The notes below the pieces were generated by a model. It did not search any database, was not told where the DNA came from, and saw only the letters and a list, made by a program, of their open reading frames with translations. The position numbers and the translations under genes were made by a program. Of a DNA stretch of 64,000 nt, positions 35,865-44,206 are shown in pieces. Source of the DNA: JAXGQD01 sp040766665 (GTDB taxonomy: Bacteria > Bacillota > Clostridia > Saccharofermentanales > Fastidiosipilaceae); assembly GCA_040766665.1 (NCBI GenBank), contig JAXGQD010000001.1, positions 1 to 64,000 on the forward strand. The letters run 5' to 3'. Positions within the stretch are counted from its first letter, which is position 1. The number at the start of each line of letters is the position of its first letter.

Positions 35865-37447
35865 ATGAACTACACAGGTCCCGATAAAGCGGCCATTCAG
35901 ACTTTGGCCCAAGAGAAAAAGAAGGAAGCAAAGCACGCAAACGCGCGCTATATCATGGCCATCGACCAAGGCACGAGCTCAACTCGAGTCATCATCTATA
36001 ACGAGCAGGCCAAAATCATGGCTTCGGCGCAGCGCAAACTGACGCAGTACTACCCGCAACCAGGCTGGGTCGAGCACGACGCCCTGGAAATCTGGGAAAG
36101 CGTGCGCGAAATGATGCAGGAAAGCATGATTCGCGCGGAGGCTGCTTGGAGCAATATCGCGGCATTGGGCATCACGAACCAGCGCGAGACCGTGGTGATT
36201 TGGGATAAGAATAGCGGCGAGCCTTTGGCACCGGCGATTGTGTGGCAGTGTAGGAGGACGGCTGGGTTTTGCCAAAAACTGAAAGATGATGGCTATGAGG
36301 AGCTCATTCGAGAGAAGACCGGCCTGAAGATAGACGCATATTTTTCGGCCTCGAAGCTGCGATGGTATTTTGAGAATGATCCAAGTCTTCGGCAAAAGGC
36401 TCTTCAGGGCGAAATCCTCGCCGGCACCATCGACTCCTGGCTGGTCTGGAAATTGAGCGGAGGCCAAACCCACATCACCGATGTTTCCAATGCGTCGCGC
36501 ACTCAGTTACTGAATATTCACAATCTGGAGTGGGATGAGGAGCTCCTGCAGCTTTTTGGTATTCCGAGGCAGATTTTGCCGAAAGTCGTTCGCTCTTCGG
36601 GCGAGCTGGCTACTTTCCAAGTCTGCACCGTCGATGCTTTTGAAGCCCGGATGCAAATACCGATTGCGGGGATTGCCGGGGACCAGCAGGCTGCTCTTTT
36701 CGGGCAATGCTGTTTTAGCCCGGGCCTGGTCAAGTGTACCTACGGCACGGGAGGCTTTCTCTTGCTCAACACGGGCAGAAAAATTCTGAATTCGGAAGCC
36801 GATTTACTGACCACCGTAGCTTGGGATGTGGGTGACGGGCCGATTTACGCCCTCGAAGGCTCTGTTTTCAACGCAGGTTCTGCCATCCAATGGCTGCGTG
36901 ATGAGCTAGGCCTCATTCCCAGTGCACCTTCGTGCGACAAGGAAGCGTCCAAAGTGTCCGACAGCGGCGGGGTCTACTTCGTGCCTGCTTTTACAGGGCT
37001 CGGTGCGCCATATTGGGAGATGCGGGCAAAAGGCAGCCTCATCGGCATCAGTCGCTCCACCAACAAAGCCCATTTATGTCGCGCTGTGCTTGAAGCGATT
37101 GCTTATCAGACGGCGGATGTGTGTTTTGCCATGCAAAAGGATTTGGGCAAAAACTAAGCGAGCTGCGCGTGGATGGCGGTGTGTCCAACAGTGATTTGAT
37201 GTTGCAGTTCCAGGCCGATCTTTTGGACCTCGATTTGATTCGCCCGAGCAGTGTCGAGACGACGGCTTTGGGTGCGGCGTTTTTGGCGGGCCTGGCTGTG
37301 AAATACTGGAAAAATCGCGAGCTGCTCCAGGAGGTCTGGCAGGCAGAGCGCAAGTTTAGTCCCGGCCAAGATGAGGCCTGGCGCACACAGGCTCTGAAAG
37401 GCTGGCAGGACGCGGTCGACACGGTGTTGTTCAACGCGCATCTGTGA
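35865..37447 (+). pseudogene. glpK: Glycerol kinase with one frameshift
   Basis: Glycerol kinase of the FGGY family, about 527 residues if repaired. The N-terminal half has AIDQGTSSTRVIIYNEQ and GITNQRETVVIWD; the C-terminal half has TYGTGGFLLLNTG and AVLEAIAYQTADVCFAM. Near 37150 the sequence GGGCAAAAACTAAGC gives a stop after DLGKN; adding one A to the A-run restores KKLSELRVDGGVSNSDLMLQFQADLL in the following frame, which then runs to 37447. The last 100 residues, part of the actin-like ATPase core, are lost as read. ATG at 35865 follows ACGAGGTG. The kinase would supply glycerol-3-phosphate to the divergent GlpAB fusion. Confidence 0.88.
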
Positions 37448-37548
37448 GTGCGTTTGAGTTTGTTGGTAACTGGATATTGAACGGAATGGCCAATTCCTCA
37501 ACCTAGCCAAGCGGTTTAACTCGACCTCCCCCGAAGAAGCAGAGGAAG

Positions 37549-38286
37549 CTAAGCTTTCCCAGGAAAAACGTAGCGGCCGCGCTTTTTGGTGATTTTGCCC
37601 CACTGGATGGCACGTTCGGGACAATGATGGATGCAGGCCATGCAAGAGAGGCAATTGCCCTGCCAGACGGGTCTTTCGTCCTCAATCACGATGTTGTTTT
37701 GTGGACAGACTTTGGCGCAGATGCCACAGCCGGTGCAGTGCTTCTCGGCCAAAAACACCTTATCATTCCTGGACAGCTGATACAACGGATTAATCAATTT
37801 ACTTTTAATTGTGGCAAAATATCCGCGGCGCACATCCCATACCTGCTGACGCCCGGTGATGGCCGCAGCAATCTCTGGCAGCTTCGCTCGGGCAGCCGCG
37901 AGTTTTTCTGCGACCACTTCCGCTGAATCGACATCTGCTAAAGGCAGATAGGTGTTGGGCATGGTGACGGAGAAGGCCGCCTGAAGTGGGAGGGTTTTAC
38001 TCAACTCTTGCATAGTCAAACCCGCGTCATCGCCGCAGGTACAGACGGCATAAACATAGGCAGCGGGATCGACGCTCAGTCGCGTGATGAATTCGCTCAT
38101 GGGTTTGGGGGCTGCCCAGGCGTAAACCGGGAAGACCAGGCCCAGGTATTCGCCGGCGCGCACGGGCTCAAGGGGATGGATTTGCTCCTTGAGTGTGGTG
38201 ATGGAGACGGCTTTGTCGTTGCTGGCTTTTGCCAATTCCCAGGCCACCCACTGCGAGTTGCCGCAGGCCGAAAAGTAGTAAATCAT
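37549..38286 (-). CDS. EFR1-type flavodoxin/ferredoxin protein
   Basis: A 245-residue protein with an N-terminal flavodoxin-like domain (IYYFSACGNSQWVAWELA; GLVFPVYAWAAPKPMSEF) and two C-terminal 4Fe-4S motifs (CTGCGICAKVC near residue 187 and CLSCMACIHHC near 213). This is the EFR1 family of Bacillota, which probably carries electrons between flavin and ferredoxin-type partners; partners are unknown. GGAGGAATGCC lies before the ATG. Convergent with glpK, 101 bases apart. Confidence 0.9.
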   Translation of the reverse strand: MIYYFSACGNSQWVAWELAKASNDKAVSITTLKEQIHPLEPVRAGEYLGLVFPVYAWAAPKPMSEFITRLSVDPAAYVYAVCTCGDDAGLTMQELSKTLPLQAAFSVTMPNTYLPLADVDSAEVVAEKLAAARAKLPEIAAAITGRQQVWDVRRGYFATIKSKLINPLYQLSRNDKVFLAEKHCTGCGICAKVCPQNNIVIEDERPVWQGNCLSCMACIHHCPERAIQWGKITKKRGRYVFPGKA

Positions 38287-38437
38287 GGCATTCCTCCGCG
38301 TATAACGCCCCTTAGTCTGAGCGAAATTTCAACTTACGCTTGCAGTTTACTTCAACATGGGCAAGTCTAACAAATGCCATTGCAGGAACGTGGTAAAGTA
38401 TGTTTAAGACCCAAATGAAAGGAACGGAGGAGCAGGG

Positions 38438-39199
38438 ATGGATAAGACAATCACAGTAGAGACAATCCGCGCGTTGGCGGACTTGATATTAGAGGCAAAA
38501 GCCACCGTCTTTTTCGGCGGTGCGGGGGTTTCCACAGCCAGCGGAGTGCCGGACTTCCGTTCAGCCCAGGGCATCTACCAACAGCACCGACATGCAGAAG
38601 AGATGCTCACCCCGCGTTTCATGCAACAGTCCAGCGAGACCTTTTACGAGTTCTATCGCAAATATTTTATTCTGGAAGGCATAAAGCCCAATGCCTGTCA
38701 TTTGGCTTTGGCGGAACTGGAGCGGCGCGGGCTTTTACAAGCGATCATCACGCAAAACGTGGACCATCTGCATCAGGATGCCGGTAGCCGGAAGGTCATC
38801 GAGTTACATGGCAGCGGAAATCTGTTTTACTGCATGCGTTGTCGCAAGGAGTATCCGGTTGAGGACGTGCGAACGATGCCCCTGGTGCCGCTGTGCAGCT
38901 GTGGCGGGATGTTGCGACCTGACATTGTCTTGTACGAGGAGGGATTACCCGACAGGGCTATACGCGACGCGGTTCGGGCGATTGAAAATGCCGACCTGTT
39001 GATTGTGGGAGGCACCTCCCTGGCTGTTTATCCGGCGGCAGGTTTGATAAACTATTTGCCGCAGCATGCCAAAAAAGTCTTGATTGACTTGAGTGCGCAG
39101 CTGTCGAGCGGCGCCGATTTGACGATACGTGCCCCGATTGCGGATGTTTTTACAGCCCTAATGCAGGAGCTGGACGCGGCGGCAGCCGAGAAGAAATAA
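38438..39199 (+). CDS. NAD-dependent protein deacylase, SIR2 family
   Basis: A 253-residue sirtuin that uses NAD to remove acyl groups from lysine. Motifs GAGVSTASGVPDFRS (near residue 28), TQNVDHLHQDAGS and the catalytic His in IELHGS are present. The zinc ribbon has CMRC and CSCG. The segment between the GAG motif and HLA is typical of bacterial CobB-like class U/M enzymes. AACGGAGGAG precedes the ATG. It lies 18 bases before the M42 peptidase gene. Confidence 0.94.
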   Translation: MDKTITVETIRALADLILEAKATVFFGGAGVSTASGVPDFRSAQGIYQQHRHAEEMLTPRFMQQSSETFYEFYRKYFILEGIKPNACHLALAELERRGLLQAIITQNVDHLHQDAGSRKVIELHGSGNLFYCMRCRKEYPVEDVRTMPLVPLCSCGGMLRPDIVLYEEGLPDRAIRDAVRAIENADLLIVGGTSLAVYPAAGLINYLPQHAKKVLIDLSAQLSSGADLTIRAPIADVFTALMQELDAAAAEKK

Positions 39200-39217
39200 A
39201 CAAATTGAAAATCTGGA

Positions 39218-40312
39218 ATGAAAGAAGCTGAAAAGATGAACAAGAATGAAAAAATCGAGCTGATAAAGCAACTGTCCGAAGCGAACGGCGCCTCAGGTTT
39301 TGAAGATGAGGTGGCACAGCTTTTGAGAGGGTTTTGCCAAGATTATGGGGAACTGAAGGAAGACAGTCTGCGCAATGTTTACGTGGAGCGTAAGGCGAAT
39401 ACGGGCAAAAGACCCCGCGTCATGCTGGACGCCCACAGCGATGAAGTCGGTTTTATCGTGCAAACGATTTTGCCGAACGGCCTCTTGAAAATTCTGCCCC
39501 TGGGTAGCTGGAGCCCGACGCATGTGCCTGCTCAGCGCGTGCGTGTCAAAAGCGTTTCCGGCGCCTATATCCCGGGCGTGATTGCCACGAAGCCGGTGCA
39601 CTACCTGCGCGACAATGAGCGCAATGCCCTGCCGCAGATCGAGGATATGATGGTCGACATCGGAGCTGCTTCCAAACAGGAAGCCGAGGAACTTTTCGGC
39701 GTCCGTCTCGCAGCGCCAATCGTGCCTGATGTACCTTTTGTACCCATGGCAAAAGACGACTACTTCCTCGGCAAAGCTTTCGACTGCCGTATCGGTTGCG
39801 CAGCTCAGGTCGCAACGCTGAATGCGCTTCAAGAGGAAGAACTCTCCGTCGACGTCTGTGCGGTGTTTTCCACGCAAGAAGAAGTCGGTGGCAGAGGTGC
39901 CGAAGTCAGCTCGCTGACGGTCAAACCGGATCTCTGCATTGTTTTTGAAGGAACCCCGGCCGATGACAGCTTCGGCAGTCCCGATACCATGCAGACCGTT
40001 TTGGGCAAGGGTCCCATGCTGCGTCATATGGACCGCACCATGATTACGAACCCGCGCTTCCAGCGTTTCTGCCTAGACTTGGCGGCTGAACAAGGTTTAG
40101 CGGTACAGGAAGCGGTGCGCACGGGTGGTGGCACGAATGGCGGCATCATTCACCGCACCAATGCAGGCGTACCTTGTGTGGTCATCGGGGTGCCCGTGCG
40201 TTACGTGCACAGCCACAATGGCATCATTTGCTTCAGTGATTTTGAGGCAGCCACAGCCTTGGCTGCGGCGGTTTTACGGAAGTTGGATGCGGAAGTGATC
40301 GCGTCTTTTTAG
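39218..40312 (+). CDS. M42 family metallo-aminopeptidase
   Basis: A 364-residue di-metal peptidase of the M42 (glutamyl aminopeptidase / FrvX) family. Metal ligands can be seen in LDAHSDEVGF (near residue 75), FDCRIGC, STQEEVGGRGAE (catalytic Glu pair) and FEGTPADD, with the late VVIGVPVRYVHSHNG motif. It should trim N-terminal residues from peptides in the cytoplasm as a large oligomer. Two starts are possible, 39218 and 39236, with similar weak ribosome sites; the longer one is kept. Confidence 0.93.
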   Translation: MKEAEKMNKNEKIELIKQLSEANGASGFEDEVAQLLRGFCQDYGELKEDSLRNVYVERKANTGKRPRVMLDAHSDEVGFIVQTILPNGLLKILPLGSWSPTHVPAQRVRVKSVSGAYIPGVIATKPVHYLRDNERNALPQIEDMMVDIGAASKQEAEELFGVRLAAPIVPDVPFVPMAKDDYFLGKAFDCRIGCAAQVATLNALQEEELSVDVCAVFSTQEEVGGRGAEVSSLTVKPDLCIVFEGTPADDSFGSPDTMQTVLGKGPMLRHMDRTMITNPRFQRFCLDLAAEQGLAVQEAVRTGGGTNGGIIHRTNAGVPCVVIGVPVRYVHSHNGIICFSDFEAATALAAAVLRKLDAEVIASF

Positions 40313-40396
40313 TATCGGTGGAGTAAACAACACTTGCACGTAACGAGCCTTTGACTTTTTCAATGCGCCTTAAGCGATAAGTGAAAAATATAAAGC

Positions 40397-40427
40397 GTGA
40401 CTGTATTTCACGCGGAAAAGAGTGAAT
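40397..40427 (+). promoter_or_regulatory. Hairpin abutting the queT ribosome binding site
   Basis: GCGTGA (near 40397) pairs with TTCACGC (40407-40414) just before GGAAAAGAG, the ribosome site of queT. It could hide or expose that site. The leader does not match the preQ1 riboswitch classes I remember, so only the hairpin is claimed. Confidence 0.4.
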
Positions 40428-40958
40428 ATGCGCAGCAAAATATCCGACATCAGCCTGGCGGCCGTTCTGGCCGCGCTTTACTTTGTTTTGACCGCTTACA
40501 TCTTTCAGCCTTTTAGCTTTCTGCCCGTGCAGTTTCGGGTGGCTGAGGCGCTGATGCTTTTGCCGGCGTTAACTCCTGCGGCTATCCCCGGCTTGTTTTT
40601 GGGTTGCTTTTTAGCCAACTTACTGAACCCGGGTAATCTCGGTCCGGTGGACATTATCCTGGGTAGCCTGGCCACTTTACTGGCAGCTGTGTTGACGCGC
40701 CGCTTGGCCATGCGGCTTCAACCGCCGATGGCGGATTTGCGCTGGTCCAGTCCAAAACTCTGGCTCCTGACCCTGCCCACGATTCTGGCAAACGGCCTGA
40801 TTGTTGGGACTTATCTGCCTTTCCTCTTGGATTTGGGGCACAGTCCCGGCGTCATCATCGGCTCGATGGCGACGGTGGCACTCGGCGAGGCGGTGGTTTT
40901 ACTGGTTTTGGGTTTGCCGTTGCTGATGGCGCTGAAGAAGACGCTCAAGCCCGCTTGA
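40428..40958 (+). CDS. queT: QueT-family queuosine precursor transporter
   Basis: A 176-residue membrane protein with about five to six segments, matching the QueT family (ECF S-component type). Signature stretches are AAVLAALYFVLT near residue 12, FLPVQFRVAEALMLLPALTP near 32, and GLFLGCFLANLLNPGNLGPVDIILG near 58. It should bind a queuosine precursor such as preQ0 or preQ1 for uptake with a shared ECF energising module, not found here. The ATG at 40428 follows GGAAAAGAG; an in-frame GTG at 40422 is possible. Confidence 0.88.
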   Translation: MRSKISDISLAAVLAALYFVLTAYIFQPFSFLPVQFRVAEALMLLPALTPAAIPGLFLGCFLANLLNPGNLGPVDIILGSLATLLAAVLTRRLAMRLQPPMADLRWSSPKLWLLTLPTILANGLIVGTYLPFLLDLGHSPGVIIGSMATVALGEAVVLLVLGLPLLMALKKTLKPA

Positions 40959-40992
40959 TTGAGTGCTCGGGTAAGTGGACGCGCTCAGAATC

Positions 40993-41017
40993 GGTCGCGC
41001 TGCGTGGCTGGCTGCGA
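40993..41017. repeat. Family B hairpin repeat, single copy
   Basis: GTCGCGCTGC...GGCTGCGAC followed by ACCGCT. The stretch 40959-41464 otherwise holds short GATTCCGGCAAATTA tandems (41038-41095), a family C repeat and the 24-bp tandem described separately. Confidence 0.75.
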
Positions 41018-41151
41018 CACCGCTTATTGAATCTGCTTATTGATTCCGGCAAATTATAGATTCCGGCAAATTATTGATTCCGGCAAAAATTACGCCTATG
41101 CGGGATTTCATACTGATTTTCAGCCCAACGCTTTCCGAATGATGGGTTTTT

Positions 41152-41291
41152 CCGGCAATTTTAACGGCTGTGCGGCGATACATTAGAAAGTTCTAATGCA
41201 CGCCTGTAATTATTGACGAAAAACAGCCGATCTCGCTTGAAAAAAGCTCAAATATTAGGAGTTGCTAATGCACAGCCGTCATTTTTGCCAG
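41152..41291. repeat. Family C MITE-like repeat, copy 1 (140 bp)
   Basis: The left end CCGGCAATTTTAACGGCTGT matches the complement of the right end (CTGGCAAAAATGACGGCTGT). Inside are two near-palindromes, CATTAGAAAGTTCTAATG at 41190 and TATTAGGAGTTGCTAATG near 41253. Confidence 0.78.
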
Positions 41292-41393
41292 ATTAGCCCT
41301 GGGGCATGCGGACAAAGTAAGTGGGATCCTATAAAAAAGATAAAAGCAGATTTTAGCGCGGCGTTTGCCTATAATTTAAAAAGATGCAATACC

Positions 41394-41452
41394 AATAGCG
41401 ACAATAGACGCAACGTAAATAGCGACAATAGACGCAACGTAAATAGCGACAA
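41394..41452 (+). repeat. 24-bp tandem repeat before the RsmC-like gene
   Basis: AATAGCGACAATAGACGCAA starts copies at 41394, 41418 and 41442 (24-bp period, last copy partial), ending at the AAAAGGAG ribosome site. It lies in the 5' leader downstream of a TATAAT at 41370-41375. Confidence 0.8.
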
Positions 41453-41464
41453 AAGGAGCAGCCT

Positions 41465-42094
41465 ATGGCCCACTATTTCGACCAAGAACCCGATGTGGCG
41501 GCGGATGAGCGCCTCGTTACGTTCAGCTATGCGGATAAGGAATTCGTTTTTCACAGCTCGGCAGGCGTCTTTTCGAAAAACCACCTGGATGACGGTTCGC
41601 GGGCGTTACTGGACGGAGTGCGGAAGTTTTTTACGGAGCAGATGATAAGTCCTGAGGGGAGTCTGCTCGATCTGGGCTGCGGCTACGGCGTCATAGGCAT
41701 TGTCCTGAAGCGGCTTTACCCCAAACTGACGCTGGTTCTGGCGGATATCAACGAGCGCGCCGTGGCGCTGGCTAAATCTAACACGAGGGAAAATCGCATT
41801 GGCTATACAGAGGTTTTGCAGAGTGATGGCTGGCGCGGCTTGCAGGGGCGCAGCTTCGATTGGGTCGTCACGAACCCACCGATAAGGGCCGGCAAGAAAA
41901 CGGTCTATGCTTTCTTTGCCGGGGCTGCGGATCAATTAAACACAGGTGGTCGCTTTTTTACCGTGGTCGCGAAACATCAGGGTGCGGATTCTGCTAAGAA
42001 GGAGCTGCAGCGGCTCTTCGGCCACTGCGAGGTGGTTTCACGCAGTAAGGGCTTTCATGTGTTGATGGCGCAGAAAACGGCAGCGCAGCCTTAA
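41465..42094 (+). CDS. RsmC-like class I SAM-dependent methyltransferase
   Basis: A 209-residue methyltransferase of the MTS (RsmC C-terminal) type. It has FHSSAGVFSKNHLDDGSRAL near residue 28, SAM motif I LLDLGCGYGVIGI near 67, VLADINERAV (acidic ribose-binding residue) and the N-PPI catalytic motif VTNPPIRAGK near 137, typical of N-methylation of guanine or adenine in rRNA. The single-domain length is usual in Bacillota, where the exact rRNA base is uncertain. AAAGGAG precedes the ATG. Confidence 0.9.
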   Translation: MAHYFDQEPDVAADERLVTFSYADKEFVFHSSAGVFSKNHLDDGSRALLDGVRKFFTEQMISPEGSLLDLGCGYGVIGIVLKRLYPKLTLVLADINERAVALAKSNTRENRIGYTEVLQSDGWRGLQGRSFDWVVTNPPIRAGKKTVYAFFAGAADQLNTGGRFFTVVAKHQGADSAKKELQRLFGHCEVVSRSKGFHVLMAQKTAAQP

Positions 42095-42225
42095 TTCATT
42101 TCGCATGCTTTAGGAATTTTCACGAAAAATTTTGGCAAAACCCTATCCCGCGACAAATGCAGTACAATTAGACTCATACTACAGCCCCAGAGGCTGAGCA
42201 AATAAAGACAAAGGAAACTGAGTTC

Positions 42226-43134
42226 ATGAGTGATTGTGATTCCTGTGCAGCCCGTGGGGGCTGTCCTTCCGCGTCCGCAGAGGGCGGTTGCCCGTCTGAG
42301 GCAGAGCAAAATAATAAGGCCACTAATTTTGATTTGTTTGAAAAGCTTCCACCCGCCGAAGGTGCGCAGATTAAACATGTCCTTGCAGTCGCCAGCGGCA
42401 AAGGCGGTGTCGGCAAATCGCTGGTCACTTCCATTTTGGCGGTGCAATTACAGCGTATCGGCTTGAAAGTCGGCATCTTGGATGCGGACATGACAGGTCC
42501 GTCGATTCCGCAAGCCTTTGGCATACAGGATGAGATGGCGAATGCCATAGGCGACCGTTTGCTTTTGCCGGTCACTACACAAAGCGGCATACAGATTATG
42601 TCAATCAACGTGCTTTTGGAGGATCCGACGGCACCAGTCGTGTGGCGCGGTCCGGTCATCGCTTCCGTTGTGAAGCAATTCTATCAGGAAGTGCTCTGGG
42701 AGAGCCTGGATGTGCTGATTGTGGACATGCCTCCCGGAACCGGTGATGTGCCGCTGACGGTCTATCAGTCCTTACCGGTCGACGGCTTGGTGATGGTCGC
42801 CACGCCCCAGGACCTGGTGACTTTGATTGTTAAAAAAGCTAAACGCATGGCAGATACCCTGAATATTCCGCTGCTGGGCTTGGTCGAAAACATGTCCTAT
42901 TTCGTCTGCCCTTCCTGCGACGAGAAGCATTATGTCTTTGGCGAAGGCAAAAGCGCGGCAGCCGCGGCGGAAATGAACATACCGCTACTGGCTGAAATTC
43001 CCTTAGATCCCGCCCTGACTAAACTTGTAGACGAAGGCAAAGTGGAACAGATGCCGGGCATGGTGCTCAGTGAAGCCGCCCTGAAAATCTGGATGAACAT
43101 GGAGCAACTGTCGAATCTGGGGCAGCGCGGATGA
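42226..43134 (+). CDS. mrp: Mrp/NBP35-family iron-sulfur carrier ATPase
   Basis: A 302-residue P-loop protein of the Mrp/ApbC family. The deviant Walker A is ASGKGGVGKS (near residue 58), followed by DADMTGPSIP and IVDMPPGTGD; the cluster-binding CPSC pair is near residue 227. An extra Cys-rich N-terminus (CDSC-x3-GGCPS...GGCPS) resembles the Clostridia/NBP35-like form. It should assemble or carry Fe-S clusters. AAGGAAACTGAG precedes the ATG. Its stop overlaps the next gene as ATGA. Confidence 0.94.
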   Translation: MSDCDSCAARGGCPSASAEGGCPSEAEQNNKATNFDLFEKLPPAEGAQIKHVLAVASGKGGVGKSLVTSILAVQLQRIGLKVGILDADMTGPSIPQAFGIQDEMANAIGDRLLLPVTTQSGIQIMSINVLLEDPTAPVVWRGPVIASVVKQFYQEVLWESLDVLIVDMPPGTGDVPLTVYQSLPVDGLVMVATPQDLVTLIVKKAKRMADTLNIPLLGLVENMSYFVCPSCDEKHYVFGEGKSAAAAAEMNIPLLAEIPLDPALTKLVDEGKVEQMPGMVLSEAALKIWMNMEQLSNLGQRG

Positions 43135-43652
43135 ACTCTCTGAGGAGAAGCGATAAACGGGCGAGGCGGCTATTGCTGCTTGGCCTGCTTTTGCCGCTCC
43201 TCTTGTTGAGCGCCTGTGCTTCGAAAAGCAGCGAGACCACAGCTGTAGACGCGGCGCAGATGCGCGAAAATTACAACGCACAGGTGGCCTGGTTGCATAT
43301 GGAAGATGTGCCCGATGTGGGTTACGGCCTGCTTTATCGGCAAATTGACGATGTGGAAAGTTTTATTGCCAACGTGGGTCGGCCTGTCCTGCTTTGTCGC
43401 CTGCAATTCGGGCAGAACCCCAGCATTGAGACTATTACCTACTTGGAGCGCCTGGCGGAACAGAATCGCGATGCTTTAGCCGTGGTTTTGGCCAGACACG
43501 ATGCGCAGGATGCGTATTTTGAACAGCTCTCCGCTGCGCAATGGCCGGCTTTTTACTTTTATAAAGAAGGGCAAAAGTCAGCCGAACACTTTGGTTTCAA
43601 CGAGAAAACCGAAGAGGCTATCGCTGCATTCATCAAAGAAAACGCCGCATAG
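43131..43652 (+). CDS. Thioredoxin-like lipoprotein without CxxC
   Basis: A 173-residue lipoprotein: signal peptide with lipobox LLSAC (Cys near residue 26), then a domain with a thioredoxin-like order of strands (FIANVGRPVLLCRLQFGQ, ALAVVLARHDAQ, QWPAFYFYKEGQKSAEHFGF, AIAAFIKENA). The WPAFYFYKEGQ stretch resembles the cis-Pro region of thioredoxins. The active-site CxxC is replaced by RLQFGQ, so redox exchange is unlikely. I do not recognise a named family. It is coupled to mrp by ATGA overlap, suggesting a membrane role linked to that operon. Confidence 0.75.
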   Translation: MNSLRRSDKRARRLLLLGLLLPLLLLSACASKSSETTAVDAAQMRENYNAQVAWLHMEDVPDVGYGLLYRQIDDVESFIANVGRPVLLCRLQFGQNPSIETITYLERLAEQNRDALAVVLARHDAQDAYFEQLSAAQWPAFYFYKEGQKSAEHFGFNEKTEEAIAAFIKENAA

Positions 43653-43717
43653 CGGGATTTGAGCGACAAGTGTCGCTGTGCTGCTTGGACGGCAGAAACG
43701 AGAAGGAGGCGAGTGTT

Positions 43718-44206
43718 TTGCCATACATCTACCGCAGTGCTATCGGACAAGACAGCCACCGCTTCTGCAAGGAAGGCGGTAAGGCACTACTTCTGGCGGG
43801 TATACCCATCAGCTCCGCAATTTGCGTTGCTGCAAACAGTGACGGCGACGTGCTTTTCCATGCCGTGACCAATGCGGTTTCCGGTTTGACGGGGGTCAAT
43901 ATTTTGGGAAAGAAGGCGGATGCGCTCTGTGCAGCCGGTGTGACGGACAGTCGGGTTTATCTGGAGGAAGCGCTCAAAACTTTGGGAAACTTGGAACTCA
44001 TCCATTTGTCGGTGAGTATCGAAGCGCTTCGCCCCAAACTGGAGGCGCATATCCCTGCCTTGTGCGAGGCCTTAGCCACTACTTTGGGCTTGCCGGTTAA
44101 AAGCGTCGGCTTGACCGCAACGACGGGAGAAGACCTGAACGGCATGGGGAAAGGTGAGGGCATGCAGGTGCTGTGCATACTCACGGCCAGAGAAAAGGAG
44201 GACTGA
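43718..44206 (+). CDS. ispF: Divergent IspF-like protein
   Basis: A 162-residue homologue of 2-C-methyl-D-erythritol 2,4-cyclodiphosphate synthase. The three zinc ligands fit: D12 and H14 in GQDSHRF and H48 in LFHA. ATTGEDL and MGKGEGMQ match the C-terminal nucleotide site. Two conserved sites differ: the His of the usual HSDGDV motif is Asn40, and the GDIGxxFPD loop is VNILGKKAD, losing the Asp that binds the CDP ribose. It may be a divergent MEP-pathway enzyme or a repurposed paralogue. The start is TTG at 43718 behind GGAGGCGAG. Its stop overlaps the HAD gene (ATGA). Confidence 0.75.
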   Translation: MPYIYRSAIGQDSHRFCKEGGKALLLAGIPISSAICVAANSDGDVLFHAVTNAVSGLTGVNILGKKADALCAAGVTDSRVYLEEALKTLGNLELIHLSVSIEALRPKLEAHIPALCEALATTLGLPVKSVGLTATTGEDLNGMGKGEGMQVLCILTAREKED

